A stretch of 64,000 bases of DNA from assembly GCF_030546935.1 (NCBI RefSeq), contig NZ_JAUOPH010000001.1:558001-622000 (forward strand), in the 5' to 3' direction. The stretch is from Marinobacter sp. 2_MG-2023. GTDB lineage: Bacteria; Pseudomonadota; Gammaproteobacteria; Pseudomonadales; Oleiphilaceae. This document shows positions 46,056-54,361 of the stretch, piece after piece. The notes beneath the pieces are model-generated. The model made no database searches. It saw nothing but the letters and a program-made list of their open reading frames with translations, and had not been told where the DNA came from. Position 1 is the first letter of the stretch. Every line of letters starts with the position of its first letter. A program made the translations under genes and the position numbers.

Positions 46056-46114
46056 GACAAAACTCCTTTATCAATTTATAAAAACTCTGAAATGCTGAGG
46101 CAAACATACCTCAT

Positions 46115-46169
46115 GTTGCTGAAAATGTCGGGTTTATGCCTACAAGAAAGTTCTTTGCTTTTCAGCAAC
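46115..46169. repeat. 11-bp inverted repeat in the spacer before the cold-shock gene
   Basis: GTTGCTGAAAA at 46115-46125 and TTTTCAGCAAC at 46159-46169 are perfect inverted copies, 33 bases apart. It lies in the 293-base gene-free spacer between the crotonase start and the cold-shock gene. It could be a bound operator or a structure in a long leader. No other gene is visible in this spacer. Confidence 0.5.
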
Positions 46170-46348
46170 CAACAGGTACAGTTCACTCCGTTGGAAAGAT
46201 TTAGCAAAGCACTTCATCAATAAGACGCATTTCAGTAGTTGTACGTCCTGTTTTTGATCACGCCCGTTTTTTGTTTCCGCATACCGCTGACCAGCCATCC
46301 AAACGATGAACTGGCGGCACTTTAAATGATTGAATTCAGGATTATATT

Positions 46349-46555
46349 ATGTCTACTGTTACCGGTACTGTTAAGTTCTTCAACGAAGCAAAAGGTTTTG
46401 GCTTTATCACTCGTGAAGGCGGCCCCGACGTATTTGTTCACTACAGCGCTATTCAGGGCGGCGGTTTCAAGACTCTGGCTGAAGGCCAGCAAGTCGATTT
46501 CACCGTGACTCAGGGCCAGAAAGGTCCTCAGGCTGAGAACGTTGTTGCTGTTTAA
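46349..46555 (+). CDS. Cold-shock protein, CspA family
   Basis: A 68-residue CSD protein: [30 protein letters not shown] contains RNP1 (KGFGFI) and RNP2 (VFVHY). It is an RNA chaperone. AGGA lies eight bases upstream of the ATG. A good terminator follows. Its long spacer upstream is in keeping with csp genes that have cold-sensing 5' leaders. Confidence 0.95.
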   Translation: MSTVTGTVKFFNEAKGFGFITREGGPDVFVHYSAIQGGGFKTLAEGQQVDFTVTQGQKGPQAENVVAV

Positions 46556-46571
46556 TTAACAGACAACGCTA

Positions 46572-46599
46572 AAAAAAGGCAGCTCCGGCTGCCTTTTTT
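46572..46599 (+). terminator. Intrinsic terminator of the cold-shock gene
   Basis: AAAAAAGGCAGC and GCTGCCTTTTTT pair around TCCG, 17 bases after the stop, with a T run. The symmetry also allows it to stop leftward transcription from the diguanylate cyclase gene. Confidence 0.92.
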
Positions 46600-46611
46600 G
46601 TTGCCCTCGTT

Positions 46612-47685
46612 TTATTGCTCCGGGGCTCCCCCACACTCTACTCTATTTCGACCTCCAGCCTTACCACGGTATAACGCCCTGTCTGCGCGACCTATAACAG
46701 AACCGCGGTCGTCATTTTCATACATTTCACTCACACCAACGCTGGTCGTTACATCAATTGGCTCACCTGTAACCATCTTCCAATCGTGACTGCGAAGTGC
46801 AACCCTGATCCTTTCGGCGCTTGCCAACGCACTTTCAAGCCTGGTATCCGGAAGAATAACCAGAAATTCCTCCCCACCCCAACGCGCAACTATATCCTGA
46901 GTTCGCAGCTGAGCCGGAATTAGCTGCCCGATCTCTGCCAGTATTTTGTCACCCATTTCATGGCCATAACGATCGTTAATTGGTTTGAAATGGTCGACAT
47001 CAAGCAGCATAAAGGTCACAGGGCGCCCCACCCTCCGAAAGCGTGCGATTTCATTATCGGCCAGATCACTTCCGTGGCGACGATTAAACAGGCCTGTCAG
47101 CGAATCGACCGTAGCCAGCTTACGAAGCTTACGTTGCGCAGAAACCACCATGCTCATGTAAAAGAAAGACAGGTAAGCAAACATCGCGAATACGACGCTT
47201 AGATTAAACAGGTGAACGCCCAGCAAGGCTTCAGGTGAGATTGGCTGAACCGGCTCGATAAACCACATGAGAATATCAAGCGCTATGTAGTAGCCCCAAA
47301 GACCAATTAATAACGAATAAATCGTGCTGCGCCGCACGGAGCTAATGCACAGCGCCGGAATGAACATCAGCAAATAATAATGAAAGCCACTGCCCCACCC
47401 GAGCATTATCGTACCAAGTGCCGAGTGAACAATAACTTCCAGCCAGATCAACGCGATAGCCAGACGGTTCTGCCTGCGCTCAAGGGCGTAATAAGCGGCA
47501 GCGTACATAGCGACACTGCCAACATTTATCCAGGCAAGAATGGGCGACCCGAGAAAATGAAACATGAAGAAGAAAGAGATATCGACAGCCGCTGCAATCT
47601 GGCACGCACGGCGGGCAACCTGCCAGAATTTCAGCCCCCGTTCACGCCGCGATGCAGGGTTAACAGTACTATTATCGTTATTCAT
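46612..47685 (-). CDS. Diguanylate cyclase with membrane sensor
   Basis: The 357-residue protein has about six hydrophobic segments in the first 190 residues, then a GGDEF domain. The active site reads RWGGEEFLVIL, and an inhibitory I-site RTQD lies five residues before it, so it should make cyclic di-GMP under feedback control. I used the ATG at 47685. The sensor part is not one I recognise. Confidence 0.9.
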   Translation of the reverse strand: MNNDNSTVNPASRRERGLKFWQVARRACQIAAAVDISFFFMFHFLGSPILAWINVGSVAMYAAAYYALERRQNRLAIALIWLEVIVHSALGTIMLGWGSGFHYYLLMFIPALCISSVRRSTIYSLLIGLWGYYIALDILMWFIEPVQPISPEALLGVHLFNLSVVFAMFAYLSFFYMSMVVSAQRKLRKLATVDSLTGLFNRRHGSDLADNEIARFRRVGRPVTFMLLDVDHFKPINDRYGHEMGDKILAEIGQLIPAQLRTQDIVARWGGEEFLVILPDTRLESALASAERIRVALRSHDWKMVTGEPIDVTTSVGVSEMYENDDRGSVIGRADRALYRGKAGGRNRVECGGAPEQ

Positions 47686-47901
47686 ATACTGCAAATTTCC
47701 CTGCAACAGAGCAGCCTGTTCTATCTGAATTTCGCCATTGAGCGCCCGGGCAAAAACACCGGGAAGCGAACCTGCTTACTATAGGTATATTTGCGCATGA
47801 CTGTAGCACAAAAGCGAAACTCTGAATCCTTTTTCAGCAGGCTTGTGGTCACTTCCCACTCAAACAGCCGAAACATCCGTTGACTCCCCGCTTGACGCAA
47901 A

Positions 47902-47928
47902 ATAAGATACATTGCATATGAATCTTAT
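47902..47928 (+). promoter_or_regulatory. Near-perfect inverted repeat upstream of the CCGGCS-tail gene
   Basis: ATAAGATACAT and ATGAATCTTAT (one mismatch) flank TGCAT. A TTGACG -35-like box begins at 47892, and a TATGAA -10-like box overlaps the right arm, so a protein bound here would block transcription. It starts 25 bases upstream of the ATG. The regulator is unknown. Confidence 0.5.
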
Positions 47929-47952
47929 AGAAACCCAAAAGAGATATTTCTG

Positions 47953-48129
47953 ATGACACAGTTATTTAAAGAAGTAGCCAGCCCCAAAAACGCTGACAAA
48001 GCAGAACAGGGAAAACCTGAAGATGGGATCGGTGCGCAAGCCGCCGGAGGGTCCGACAGCACCGAAAAAGAAACTGTAAAGAAAGGTAAACACGGAGACT
48101 CAGGCGTCTGCTGCGGGGGTTGTTCTTAA
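47953..48129 (+). CDS. Small CCGGCS-tail protein (CCGSCS-motif-like)
   Basis: A 58-residue polar protein starting MTQLFKEVASPKNADKAEQ and ending in GVCCGGCS. The C-terminus resembles the small-protein family named for a CCGSCS motif, known in marine gammaproteobacteria, with one Ser to Gly change. All three cysteines are in the tail, so it may bind metal or be modified. AAGAGA lies eight bases upstream. A stem-loop follows at 48155, and a copper chaperone gene converges on it. Confidence 0.75.
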   Translation: MTQLFKEVASPKNADKAEQGKPEDGIGAQAAGGSDSTEKETVKKGKHGDSGVCCGGCS

Positions 48130-48154
48130 AAGCAAACCAAGTCAATAACATTGG

Positions 48155-48179
48155 CAGTGACGCCCTGAGGGCGTCACTG
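48155..48179. terminator. Perfect 11-bp stem-loop between convergent genes
   Basis: CAGTGACGCCC and GGGCGTCACTG are separated by three bases (TGA). Placed between the ends of the Cys-tail gene and the copper chaperone gene. It has no T run, so it is a likely but not classical terminator. Confidence 0.6.
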
Positions 48180-48199
48180 GCCACTCAAACCAGAGAACA

Positions 48200-48709
48200 T
48201 CAGTGGTCCATGTGGTGCCCGGAATGGTCCATTTCGGGCTTTTTCATGTCACTGTCCAGCGACTCTACGGTGAGCTCTACTTCAATCGCGTCTGCGCCTT
48301 CAAACTCCAGCGTCACGGGAATATTTTCGCCCTCCTTCAGCGGTTTCGGCAGTTTTTCCAGCATCAAATGGTAACTGTGCGGCTTGAGCTCTACCGCTTT
48401 ACCAGCCGGAATTACCAGCCCACTTTTCAACGGCTGCATACGCATAACACCGTCTCTCATTTGCGTTTCATGGATTGAAACATGGCCCGCTCTGGGCGTA
48501 CTCGCGCTGACCAGTGTGATATCCCTGTCGCCGTGATTTTCGATCACCATATAACCGACACCCATAGGCGTCCCTGGCGGAGTCGGCCGACTCCAGGGAT
48601 GATCAATAGCAATGTTTCCATGAGAGTACTCATGGGCCATCGCAACATTGGCAAAGACCGATACGATCAATGCGCTAGTGGCAAACAGCAATGTTATTAG
48701 TTTTTTCAT
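48200..48709 (-). CDS. Periplasmic copper chaperone PCu(A)C
   Basis: The 169-residue protein has a signal peptide (MKKLITLLFATSALIVSVFA...AMA) followed by a PCuAC domain. The copper ligands are visible: HETQM, GVMRM, and HLM near residue 130. A C-terminal HSGHHMDH adds more potential metal ligands. It would deliver copper to cytochrome c oxidase. The in-frame ATG 12 codons upstream was rejected in favour of the signal-peptide start. Confidence 0.92.
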   Translation of the reverse strand: MKKLITLLFATSALIVSVFANVAMAHEYSHGNIAIDHPWSRPTPPGTPMGVGYMVIENHGDRDITLVSASTPRAGHVSIHETQMRDGVMRMQPLKSGLVIPAGKAVELKPHSYHLMLEKLPKPLKEGENIPVTLEFEGADAIEVELTVESLDSDMKKPEMDHSGHHMDH

Positions 48710-48866
48710 GATATCTCGCGTCGCTACTGTTGAACGGTTGAACATTTGTATCAGTTTCTGAAGCTACAGTGCCGACAGTGTTGCGCTCAGACCGGTTCAG
48801 CGCAAGTGACGGACTGCGTCGAATAGTCGCAGCCTTCAGAGCAGCCGGAACTCGACGCTGCCAGTC

Positions 48867-49205
48867 TCAGGCTTTTTTTACAAACTCGGATTTAAGCTTC
48901 ATGGCGCCAATACCATCAATCTTGCAATCAATGTCATGGTCGCCGTCTACCAGACGAATACTCTTGACCTTGGTGCCAACTTTTACAACCGAGCTTGAAC
49001 CCTTGACCTTCAGATCCTTGATGACAGTAACGGCGTCGCCGTCCTGAAGCTCGTTACCGTTGGCATCGCGAACGACCTTTCCCGCATCGGCTTCAGCCGC
49101 CTCTGCTGCTGTCCATTCATGGCCACACTCGGGGCAAACTAACTGAACGCCATCTTCATAGGTATATTCAGAAGCACACTGGGGACATGGTGGGAGTTGT
49201 GACAT
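48867..49205 (-). CDS. YjdM/PhnA-type zinc-ribbon protein
   Basis: A 112-residue protein with CPQC and CPEC (a zinc ribbon) and the C-terminal [31 protein letters not shown] core of the YjdM (formerly PhnA) family. Size agrees with E. coli YjdM. AGGAAAC lies seven bases before the chosen ATG. Function unknown; it is not a phosphonoacetate hydrolase. Confidence 0.92.
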   Translation of the reverse strand: MSQLPPCPQCASEYTYEDGVQLVCPECGHEWTAAEAAEADAGKVVRDANGNELQDGDAVTVIKDLKVKGSSSVVKVGTKVKSIRLVDGDHDIDCKIDGIGAMKLKSEFVKKA

Positions 49206-49372
49206 TTCAGTTTCCTGTTCGTTGAATTGAAACAGGATTATACCACCAACGTCGTGGTGAGAAGCTTGCAAGAACTCTGGCGATGCCGACAATTACAATC
49301 AGGTATCTACTACCAGGCTCACAACAACAAAAGGTAAACTCTCAACAAACTGAACCAACGAAGGAGCCATTC

Positions 49373-49834
49373 ATGCCAATCTGGGTCGATGCCGACGCCT
49401 GCCCCGTGCCCATCAAGGAAATTCTCTGCCGTGCTGCCACGCGCTGGCAAATACAGACTACCTTCATAGCAAACCATGTCATCAAGCTGCCGCCCGGCCC
49501 TCATATCAAGGCCAGACAGGTTATGCAGGGTTTCGATGTGGCGGACAACGAGATCATGGATCAGCTTAGTGCCGGAGATCTCGTAATTACCCAGGATATC
49601 CCGTTAGCGGCCGAAGCTATTGAGAAAGGTGCCGATGTTTTTAACCCGAGGGGTCAGGCCTTCACGAAGGAAAATATTCGCCAGCGCCTAGCTATGAGGA
49701 ACTTTATGGAAGAGATGCGTAACGCTGGACAGGTTACTGGCGGCCAGGCTCCATTCAACCAGACCGACAAAAAAGAATTTGCTGACAAGCTGGACCGGTG
49801 GCTACAGCGCAACCGCAAGCCCGACAATAACTAA
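49373..49834 (+). CDS. YaiI/YqxD (DUF188) family protein
   Basis: A 153-residue protein whose start MPIWVDADACPVPIKEI and later DNEIMDQLSAGDLVITQDIPLA are the DUF188 signature, a PIN-like nuclease fold with conserved Asp residues. AAGGAG sits six bases before this ATG; the open frame further upstream is not used. Its end overlaps a 32-residue gene on the other strand. Confidence 0.93.
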   Translation: MPIWVDADACPVPIKEILCRAATRWQIQTTFIANHVIKLPPGPHIKARQVMQGFDVADNEIMDQLSAGDLVITQDIPLAAEAIEKGADVFNPRGQAFTKENIRQRLAMRNFMEEMRNAGQVTGGQAPFNQTDKKEFADKLDRWLQRNRKPDNN

Positions 49835-49900
49835 GGTAACAAAAAGACCGGCGCCCGCCGCAATCTTCAGCCCTTCCATCATTTCCTGTTCTGCCGTCAT
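49802..49900 (-). CDS. 32-residue membrane peptide, Fur-box associated
   Basis: MTAEQEMMEGLKIAAGAGLF then a hydrophobic tail VTLVIVGLAVAL is a single-helix small membrane protein of 32 residues. GGGAG is eight bases before its ATG. The Fur box lies 82 bases upstream, between it and a divergent sugar dehydrogenase. It overlaps the last 33 bases of the DUF188 gene. I do not recognise the family; the case is based on the ribosome-binding site and the regulatory site. Confidence 0.5.
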   Translation of the reverse strand: MTAEQEMMEGLKIAAGAGLFVTLVIVGLAVAL

Positions 49901-49981
49901 GGCTGTATCTCCCTGGCCTAATGGTGTAAACAGATCGTATGAAAAACATCTGCCTTGATTCAGCAACTGCACAATTATATT

Positions 49982-50000
49982 AATGATAGTGATTATCATT
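49982..50000. promoter_or_regulatory. Fur box
   Basis: AATGATAGTGATTATCATT has perfect 7-base arms (AATGATA / TATCATT) and matches the Fur consensus well. It is 23 bases before the ATG of the sugar dehydrogenase and 82 bases before the divergent small peptide. Both are candidates for iron repression. Confidence 0.8.
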
Positions 50001-50022
50001 TGCAATACAAAGAGAGGCTCAT

Positions 50023-51147
50023 ATGCAAACTGCCCGATCCTTAGTAACACTCATCGGCTTGTTTCTTTCGGGGCTACCCCTCATCGCCTCGAGCCAGACC
50101 TATACCGGCGAAGATACTCGCTTCATTCTGAAAACCGTCGCCGAGGATCTCGAGCACCCCTGGAGCCTGGCCTTTCTTCCCGATGGTTCCATGCTCGTTA
50201 CAGAGCGGGCTGGCAGGCTACGCGTCATCCAGGATGGAAAGTTGTTGCCGCAAGCCGTTCAAGGGCTTCCTAAACCTGCTGTATCAGGCCAGGGCGGGCT
50301 TTTCGATATAGTTCTGCATCCGGAGTTTTCAGAAAACCGGACACTGTTCCTCAGCTACGCACACAACTCCGGCGACGGAATGACTACTCGGGTAGCGCGT
50401 GCAATCTATGACGACGGAAGGCTGAAAGACGTGAAGATCATCTTCGAAGCGCTCCCGCGTTCCGGTGGTTCCCGCCACTTCGGGGGCCGAATGGCTTTCG
50501 ACGCACCTGGCTACCTTTATATTTCCGTTGGGGACCGCGGCGACAAGGATCGGGCTCAGGACACTGAAGACGACGCAGGCGGGGTCCACCGTGTCACCAT
50601 TAATGGCGAACCGGCACCTGGCAATCCGGGGCTTAATAACTCGGCCATTAATAGCACCCTGTTTACCTGGGGAAACCGGAACATTCAGGGCATGAGCGTT
50701 CATCCCGAAACCGGTGAGATCTGGACTCATGAACACGGCCCGCGAGGCGGCGACGAGGTCAACATCTTAAAAGCCGGCACCAACTATGGATGGCCGGAGA
50801 TAACATACGGTATTGGTTACTCCGGCATTCCAATCAGCTTGCGAACCGAAGAAGAAGGTATGGCACAACCCCTGCACTACTGGGACCCGTCTATTGCACC
50901 TTCAGGCATGGCGTTTTACCGCGGCTCTGAGTTTCCTGAATGGCAAGGCAGTTGGTTCGTTGGGGCGTTAAAATTGCGGAAACTGGTTCGGCTTGAAGTG
51001 ACAAACGGAGAAGTAACCACGGAAGAAGACTTACTCACCGATCTTGAAGAACGCATTCGAGATGTCAGGACAGGCCCGGACGGAAGCCTATGGCTGCTAA
51101 CGGACTCCTCGCGGGGCAAAGTCTACCGAATAGTGCCGGTTCAGTGA
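50023..51147 (+). CDS. PQQ-dependent aldose sugar dehydrogenase (YliI-like)
   Basis: A 374-residue periplasmic protein with a signal peptide (MQTARSLVTLIGLFLSGLPLIASS) and the six-bladed propeller of soluble glucose/aldose sugar dehydrogenase, including EHPWSLAFLPDGSMLVTERAGRL and HGPRGGDEVNILKAGTNYGWPE. It would oxidise aldoses using PQQ, if PQQ is available. It lies under the Fur box. It overlaps the convergent GFA-type gene by seven bases. Confidence 0.88.
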   Translation: MQTARSLVTLIGLFLSGLPLIASSQTYTGEDTRFILKTVAEDLEHPWSLAFLPDGSMLVTERAGRLRVIQDGKLLPQAVQGLPKPAVSGQGGLFDIVLHPEFSENRTLFLSYAHNSGDGMTTRVARAIYDDGRLKDVKIIFEALPRSGGSRHFGGRMAFDAPGYLYISVGDRGDKDRAQDTEDDAGGVHRVTINGEPAPGNPGLNNSAINSTLFTWGNRNIQGMSVHPETGEIWTHEHGPRGGDEVNILKAGTNYGWPEITYGIGYSGIPISLRTEEEGMAQPLHYWDPSIAPSGMAFYRGSEFPEWQGSWFVGALKLRKLVRLEVTNGEVTTEEDLLTDLEERIRDVRTGPDGSLWLLTDSSRGKVYRIVPVQ

Positions 51148-51554
51148 GGATCGCCAGTACGCTCGGTTTTTTCGTACTGGGGTAAGGTATCGGTAATCTC
51201 ATACCAATCCGATTTCGAACCGGTGTAGACATGCTGCGCCGGCCCCTTTCCCAGAGGCTCGTTGATCACGCCAACACGCAGCCGGAGAATGCCGGGAATT
51301 GCGTCAACGCGACTGTACAACTGGCTTCCGCAACGACTGCAGAAGGCTCGGTATTTCCCCGGGCGCGATTCGTATTCCGTCAGCTTGTCTTCTCCGGATA
51401 AAAACCGGAAACGCACTTTCTGCACCGGGGAGCTCGCAGAGAACGCACTGCCGTGAGCGCGGCGACACTGGCTGCAATGGCAAAGAGAAAGCGGGCCCAG
51501 CGGGCCCTCATATTCAAAAGTAATATCACCACACAGACACTGACCGGTATACAT
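51141..51554 (-). CDS. GFA/CENP-V-type zinc protein
   Basis: A 137-residue protein with CLCGDITF, CHCSQCRRAHGSAF and FCSRCGSQ, the zinc-binding pattern of glutathione-dependent formaldehyde-activating and CENP-V proteins. AGGA is placed before the chosen ATG. Its enzymatic role in this family is doubtful, so no substrate is assigned. Confidence 0.88.
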   Translation of the reverse strand: MYTGQCLCGDITFEYEGPLGPLSLCHCSQCRRAHGSAFSASSPVQKVRFRFLSGEDKLTEYESRPGKYRAFCSRCGSQLYSRVDAIPGILRLRVGVINEPLGKGPAQHVYTGSKSDWYEITDTLPQYEKTERTGDPH

Positions 51555-51654
51555 AGACTTCCTGTTGATCATTTCCCGGGAGCTTTAAAGCTATTCGATA
51601 GCCAACCATGATACCTGCCATGGCGCCGGCGAAACAGCGCGAACGACCTTTGTT

Positions 51655-52422
51655 TTAGCCATATTGCGCGTTCAGATAATCCAGTATGCAGGCAGACTCG
51701 AACAACCCCTCCCCGGTATTCGGATCCTCAAGATAAGGCACCTGAACCCTGCCGTGCGCCTTGAAGAAAGCATCGCGCTTTCCGCCAGGTGCCGGCGCGT
51801 ATGGCCCTGGCTTGATGCGCTGCTTCGCTGGGCCGATTTCGGTCCAGTGCTCCTTACCCAGGTTATGCAGAGTGTAAGGGATCTCCAGCTCACAAAGCCT
51901 CTCTCGCACCAGCCGGGAGAAAGGGCTGCCTTCAAAACTCCACAAGTGCAGCGGCTGCTCCGGCTGTTTTCCCGAAGCGGCTCTTAGACCTCTCATGCCG
52001 CTGGCTACAGAAGCAAATGAACCCAGAACCGGCTGCCAAACACGCTCGCGGTAGTACCCAGGCACAGGTCGACCTGCATACTGGAGGAACAGGTACTTGA
52101 TGATAGCTTCCGACTCGTACATCACCGTCTGCGTATTCTGGTCGACCAGCATAGGAAATTGTTGCTTGCCCCCTGCGGCCTCTGCCTGTCTACGGAATAT
52201 GTGGCCACCTTTCGGGCAAGGCCGGATCTCAACATCAAGATTAAGCGCGGTCAGAGCTTCGCGCACCCGACGGCAGTAGGGGCAGCCTTCCATGTCGTAA
52301 AGCACGAGAGGCTGCTCCGGCTGTGGCACTTCGCTTACCACCAGGCATCCACGCCACGCTGTAAACGATGAGGTTGCGACGGAGCCCAGTACGTTCGCGT
52401 GGTGAGCGAGTTTATTAAACAT
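51655..52422 (-). CDS. Tandem glutathione S-transferase N-terminal domain protein
   Basis: The 255-residue protein contains two thioredoxin-like GST_N domains: the first has LYDMEGCPYCRRV (CPYC) and the second LWSFEGSPFSRLV (SPFS). The second lacks the cysteines, so the copies have diverged. There is no GST C-terminal helical domain. GAGGA lies before the ATG. The architecture is that of YfcG/glutaredoxin-like double-domain proteins. Confidence 0.85.
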   Translation of the reverse strand: MFNKLAHHANVLGSVATSSFTAWRGCLVVSEVPQPEQPLVLYDMEGCPYCRRVREALTALNLDVEIRPCPKGGHIFRRQAEAAGGKQQFPMLVDQNTQTVMYESEAIIKYLFLQYAGRPVPGYYRERVWQPVLGSFASVASGMRGLRAASGKQPEQPLHLWSFEGSPFSRLVRERLCELEIPYTLHNLGKEHWTEIGPAKQRIKPGPYAPAPGGKRDAFFKAHGRVQVPYLEDPNTGEGLFESACILDYLNAQYG

Positions 52423-52712
52423 AATCAAATCCTCAATTGGTAACCCGACCATTATCATTAAATAACAAGGCTTTCCATTGGCTTACGATTGCGGGAACGA
52501 CCGACAAGAGCGCATCAGCCGGTATCTTCTTGACGCCTGCATCTCCGCTTCCACCACACTGACTTACACTCGGTCACAAAAACCCATTATAAACAAGCAG
52601 GCTACTGGCATTTTTTAACGTCATGTAGAGGTTTTCTGCATAGTACAACAAGCAAAGATGAGCTATTGTTAATTTTAGGAATCTAATTTTCGCAGCTTTT
52701 CAAGCAACCACT

Positions 52713-54296
52713 ATGGTGATGCCGGGTATGCCGTATTCAAACAGCGCAGGGAAAGTCACTCTTCGGCAAAAGCGTCCAGCGCTGGCCCTCGCTGCAGCAC
52801 TTGTTCTGACACCTGCCCTGGCATACTTGCCCTCAGCGCTGGCTGACGACAACGACAGTTCTGGCTATAGCAGCAACCGCCTCTGGGCCACTCAGATGCG
52901 TGACTACGCAATGAAATCCCTGAAAAGCGACGAAGCTCTCAGCATGGCAGCGGTGCCTCTGAATGGCCCCGGGCTTGATCAGAACATCAATGCCGATGTA
53001 CCCATGAGCCCCGGCTCTATCATGAAGGTAGTTACCACTTACGCAGCCCTGGAAATTCTCGGGCCTACCCATCACTGGGATACAGATTTTCTCACCGATG
53101 GAGAAATGGTCGGAGATACCCTAAAAGGCAGCCTCTACGTGCGCTTCGGCGGAGACCCGAAACTCACCTTTGAAAGACTCTGGACAACCCTACGGGAACT
53201 TCGGGACATGGGAATCACCCGCATTGACGGTGATCTCGTTCTGGATGGCAGCTATTTTGAAGTCGATGGAGGTTTTCCCGCGTTTGAAGACAATGGCAAC
53301 AACCCATATGCGCCATTTCTGGTTGAGCCGTCTGCCTATCTGACCAACCTCAATCTCATGCACTTTCAAGTGCGTGCTGACGAACGCGGCACTCAGGCCT
53401 GGAGCACTCCAGCCCTCGGCGAGATAGCTATCGACAATAGGGTAACGGCCGTGGCCGAAGGATCCTGTCCTTCACGCCGTAGCTTTGAGTGGAAACCGAT
53501 ATTTCAGGAGGGCGGCAAAGTCACAGTGCGGGTAACTGGCGAGCTGCCGCAAGGCTGTCGCACAACAAAATACCTTTCACTGCTACCCCACGAGCAATAC
53601 AGCGCCTCCATGATTCGCTCACTGCTTGGTGAGATGGGCATTATCGTATCCGGTGGAAACCTGAACGGTATAACTCCGGAAAATGCCCGACTGGTTATGA
53701 AAACCACATCGCCAGATCTCGTCACTATGGTGCGGGATATAAACAAATGGAGCAGTAACGTGATGGCACGGCAATTATTGCTGACCATCGGGGCGCGGAA
53801 CCGGCTGGATAACGAGAATGACGACAGGGTTGCCGGCATACGCGTGATTTACGATTGGCTGGAACGCAAAGGCATAGACACCTCCGGGATGGTGATTGAC
53901 AACGGAGCTGGCCTCACCCGCCATGGCAGGATTACCGCAAGACAAGGCACGAAAATCCTGCAACATGCCTGGAACAGCCCCTACGCTTCAGACCTCATGG
54001 CCTCCATGCCGATAATCGCCATGGATGGAACCATGGCCCGCCGCCTGCGCAACACCGGCATGGATGGCGAAGGCCGTATTAAAACCGGTTACCTCGAAAA
54101 CGTGCGGTCAATTGCCGGTTTCACGCGGGATGAGAACAACACAACCTGGGCGGTTGTAGGAATGGTGAACAATGACCCTGCCTGGAATGGACAGGCTGTG
54201 CTGGATCGGGTTCTGTATTCCCTGCATTTCCGGCCGCCTACAGGGACGGCACTTTCTCGGGTAGATTCAGGCAAGTCGAGCACTTCCGTCCAATAA
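52713..54296 (+). CDS. dacB: D-Ala-D-Ala carboxypeptidase/endopeptidase, PBP4 type
   Basis: A 527-residue penicillin-binding protein of class C. SIMK (Ser102 nucleophile, Lys105), the SSN motif in KWSSNVMARQL and KTG in IKTGYLENVRSIAGF are all present, with the large insert typical of PBP4. A signal peptide follows the start (ALALAAALVLTPALAYL). It trims peptidoglycan crosslinks. The 290-base region upstream contains nothing else I recognise. Confidence 0.9.
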   Translation: MVMPGMPYSNSAGKVTLRQKRPALALAAALVLTPALAYLPSALADDNDSSGYSSNRLWATQMRDYAMKSLKSDEALSMAAVPLNGPGLDQNINADVPMSPGSIMKVVTTYAALEILGPTHHWDTDFLTDGEMVGDTLKGSLYVRFGGDPKLTFERLWTTLRELRDMGITRIDGDLVLDGSYFEVDGGFPAFEDNGNNPYAPFLVEPSAYLTNLNLMHFQVRADERGTQAWSTPALGEIAIDNRVTAVAEGSCPSRRSFEWKPIFQEGGKVTVRVTGELPQGCRTTKYLSLLPHEQYSASMIRSLLGEMGIIVSGGNLNGITPENARLVMKTTSPDLVTMVRDINKWSSNVMARQLLLTIGARNRLDNENDDRVAGIRVIYDWLERKGIDTSGMVIDNGAGLTRHGRITARQGTKILQHAWNSPYASDLMASMPIIAMDGTMARRLRNTGMDGEGRIKTGYLENVRSIAGFTRDENNTTWAVVGMVNNDPAWNGQAVLDRVLYSLHFRPPTGTALSRVDSGKSSTSVQ

Positions 54297-54300
54297 AAAA

Positions 54301-54321
54301 GGCCGGCTGAATTAGCCGGCC
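54301..54321 (-). terminator. Terminator of the fasciclin gene
   Basis: GGCCGGCT and AGCCGGCC pair around five bases. On the minus strand they are followed by a T run (AAAAAA on the plus strand at 54295-54300), so it should end the leftward fasciclin gene, 40 bases after its stop. Confidence 0.85.
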
Positions 54322-54361
54322 CAACACTCGTTATTTAAGCAAAACAACAGTTTTTTAAGTA

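Noticed and set aside
52423..52712. Possible gene or relic in the spacer before dacB
   Set aside because: No frame of notable length or motif seen; only promoter-like AT-rich stretches.
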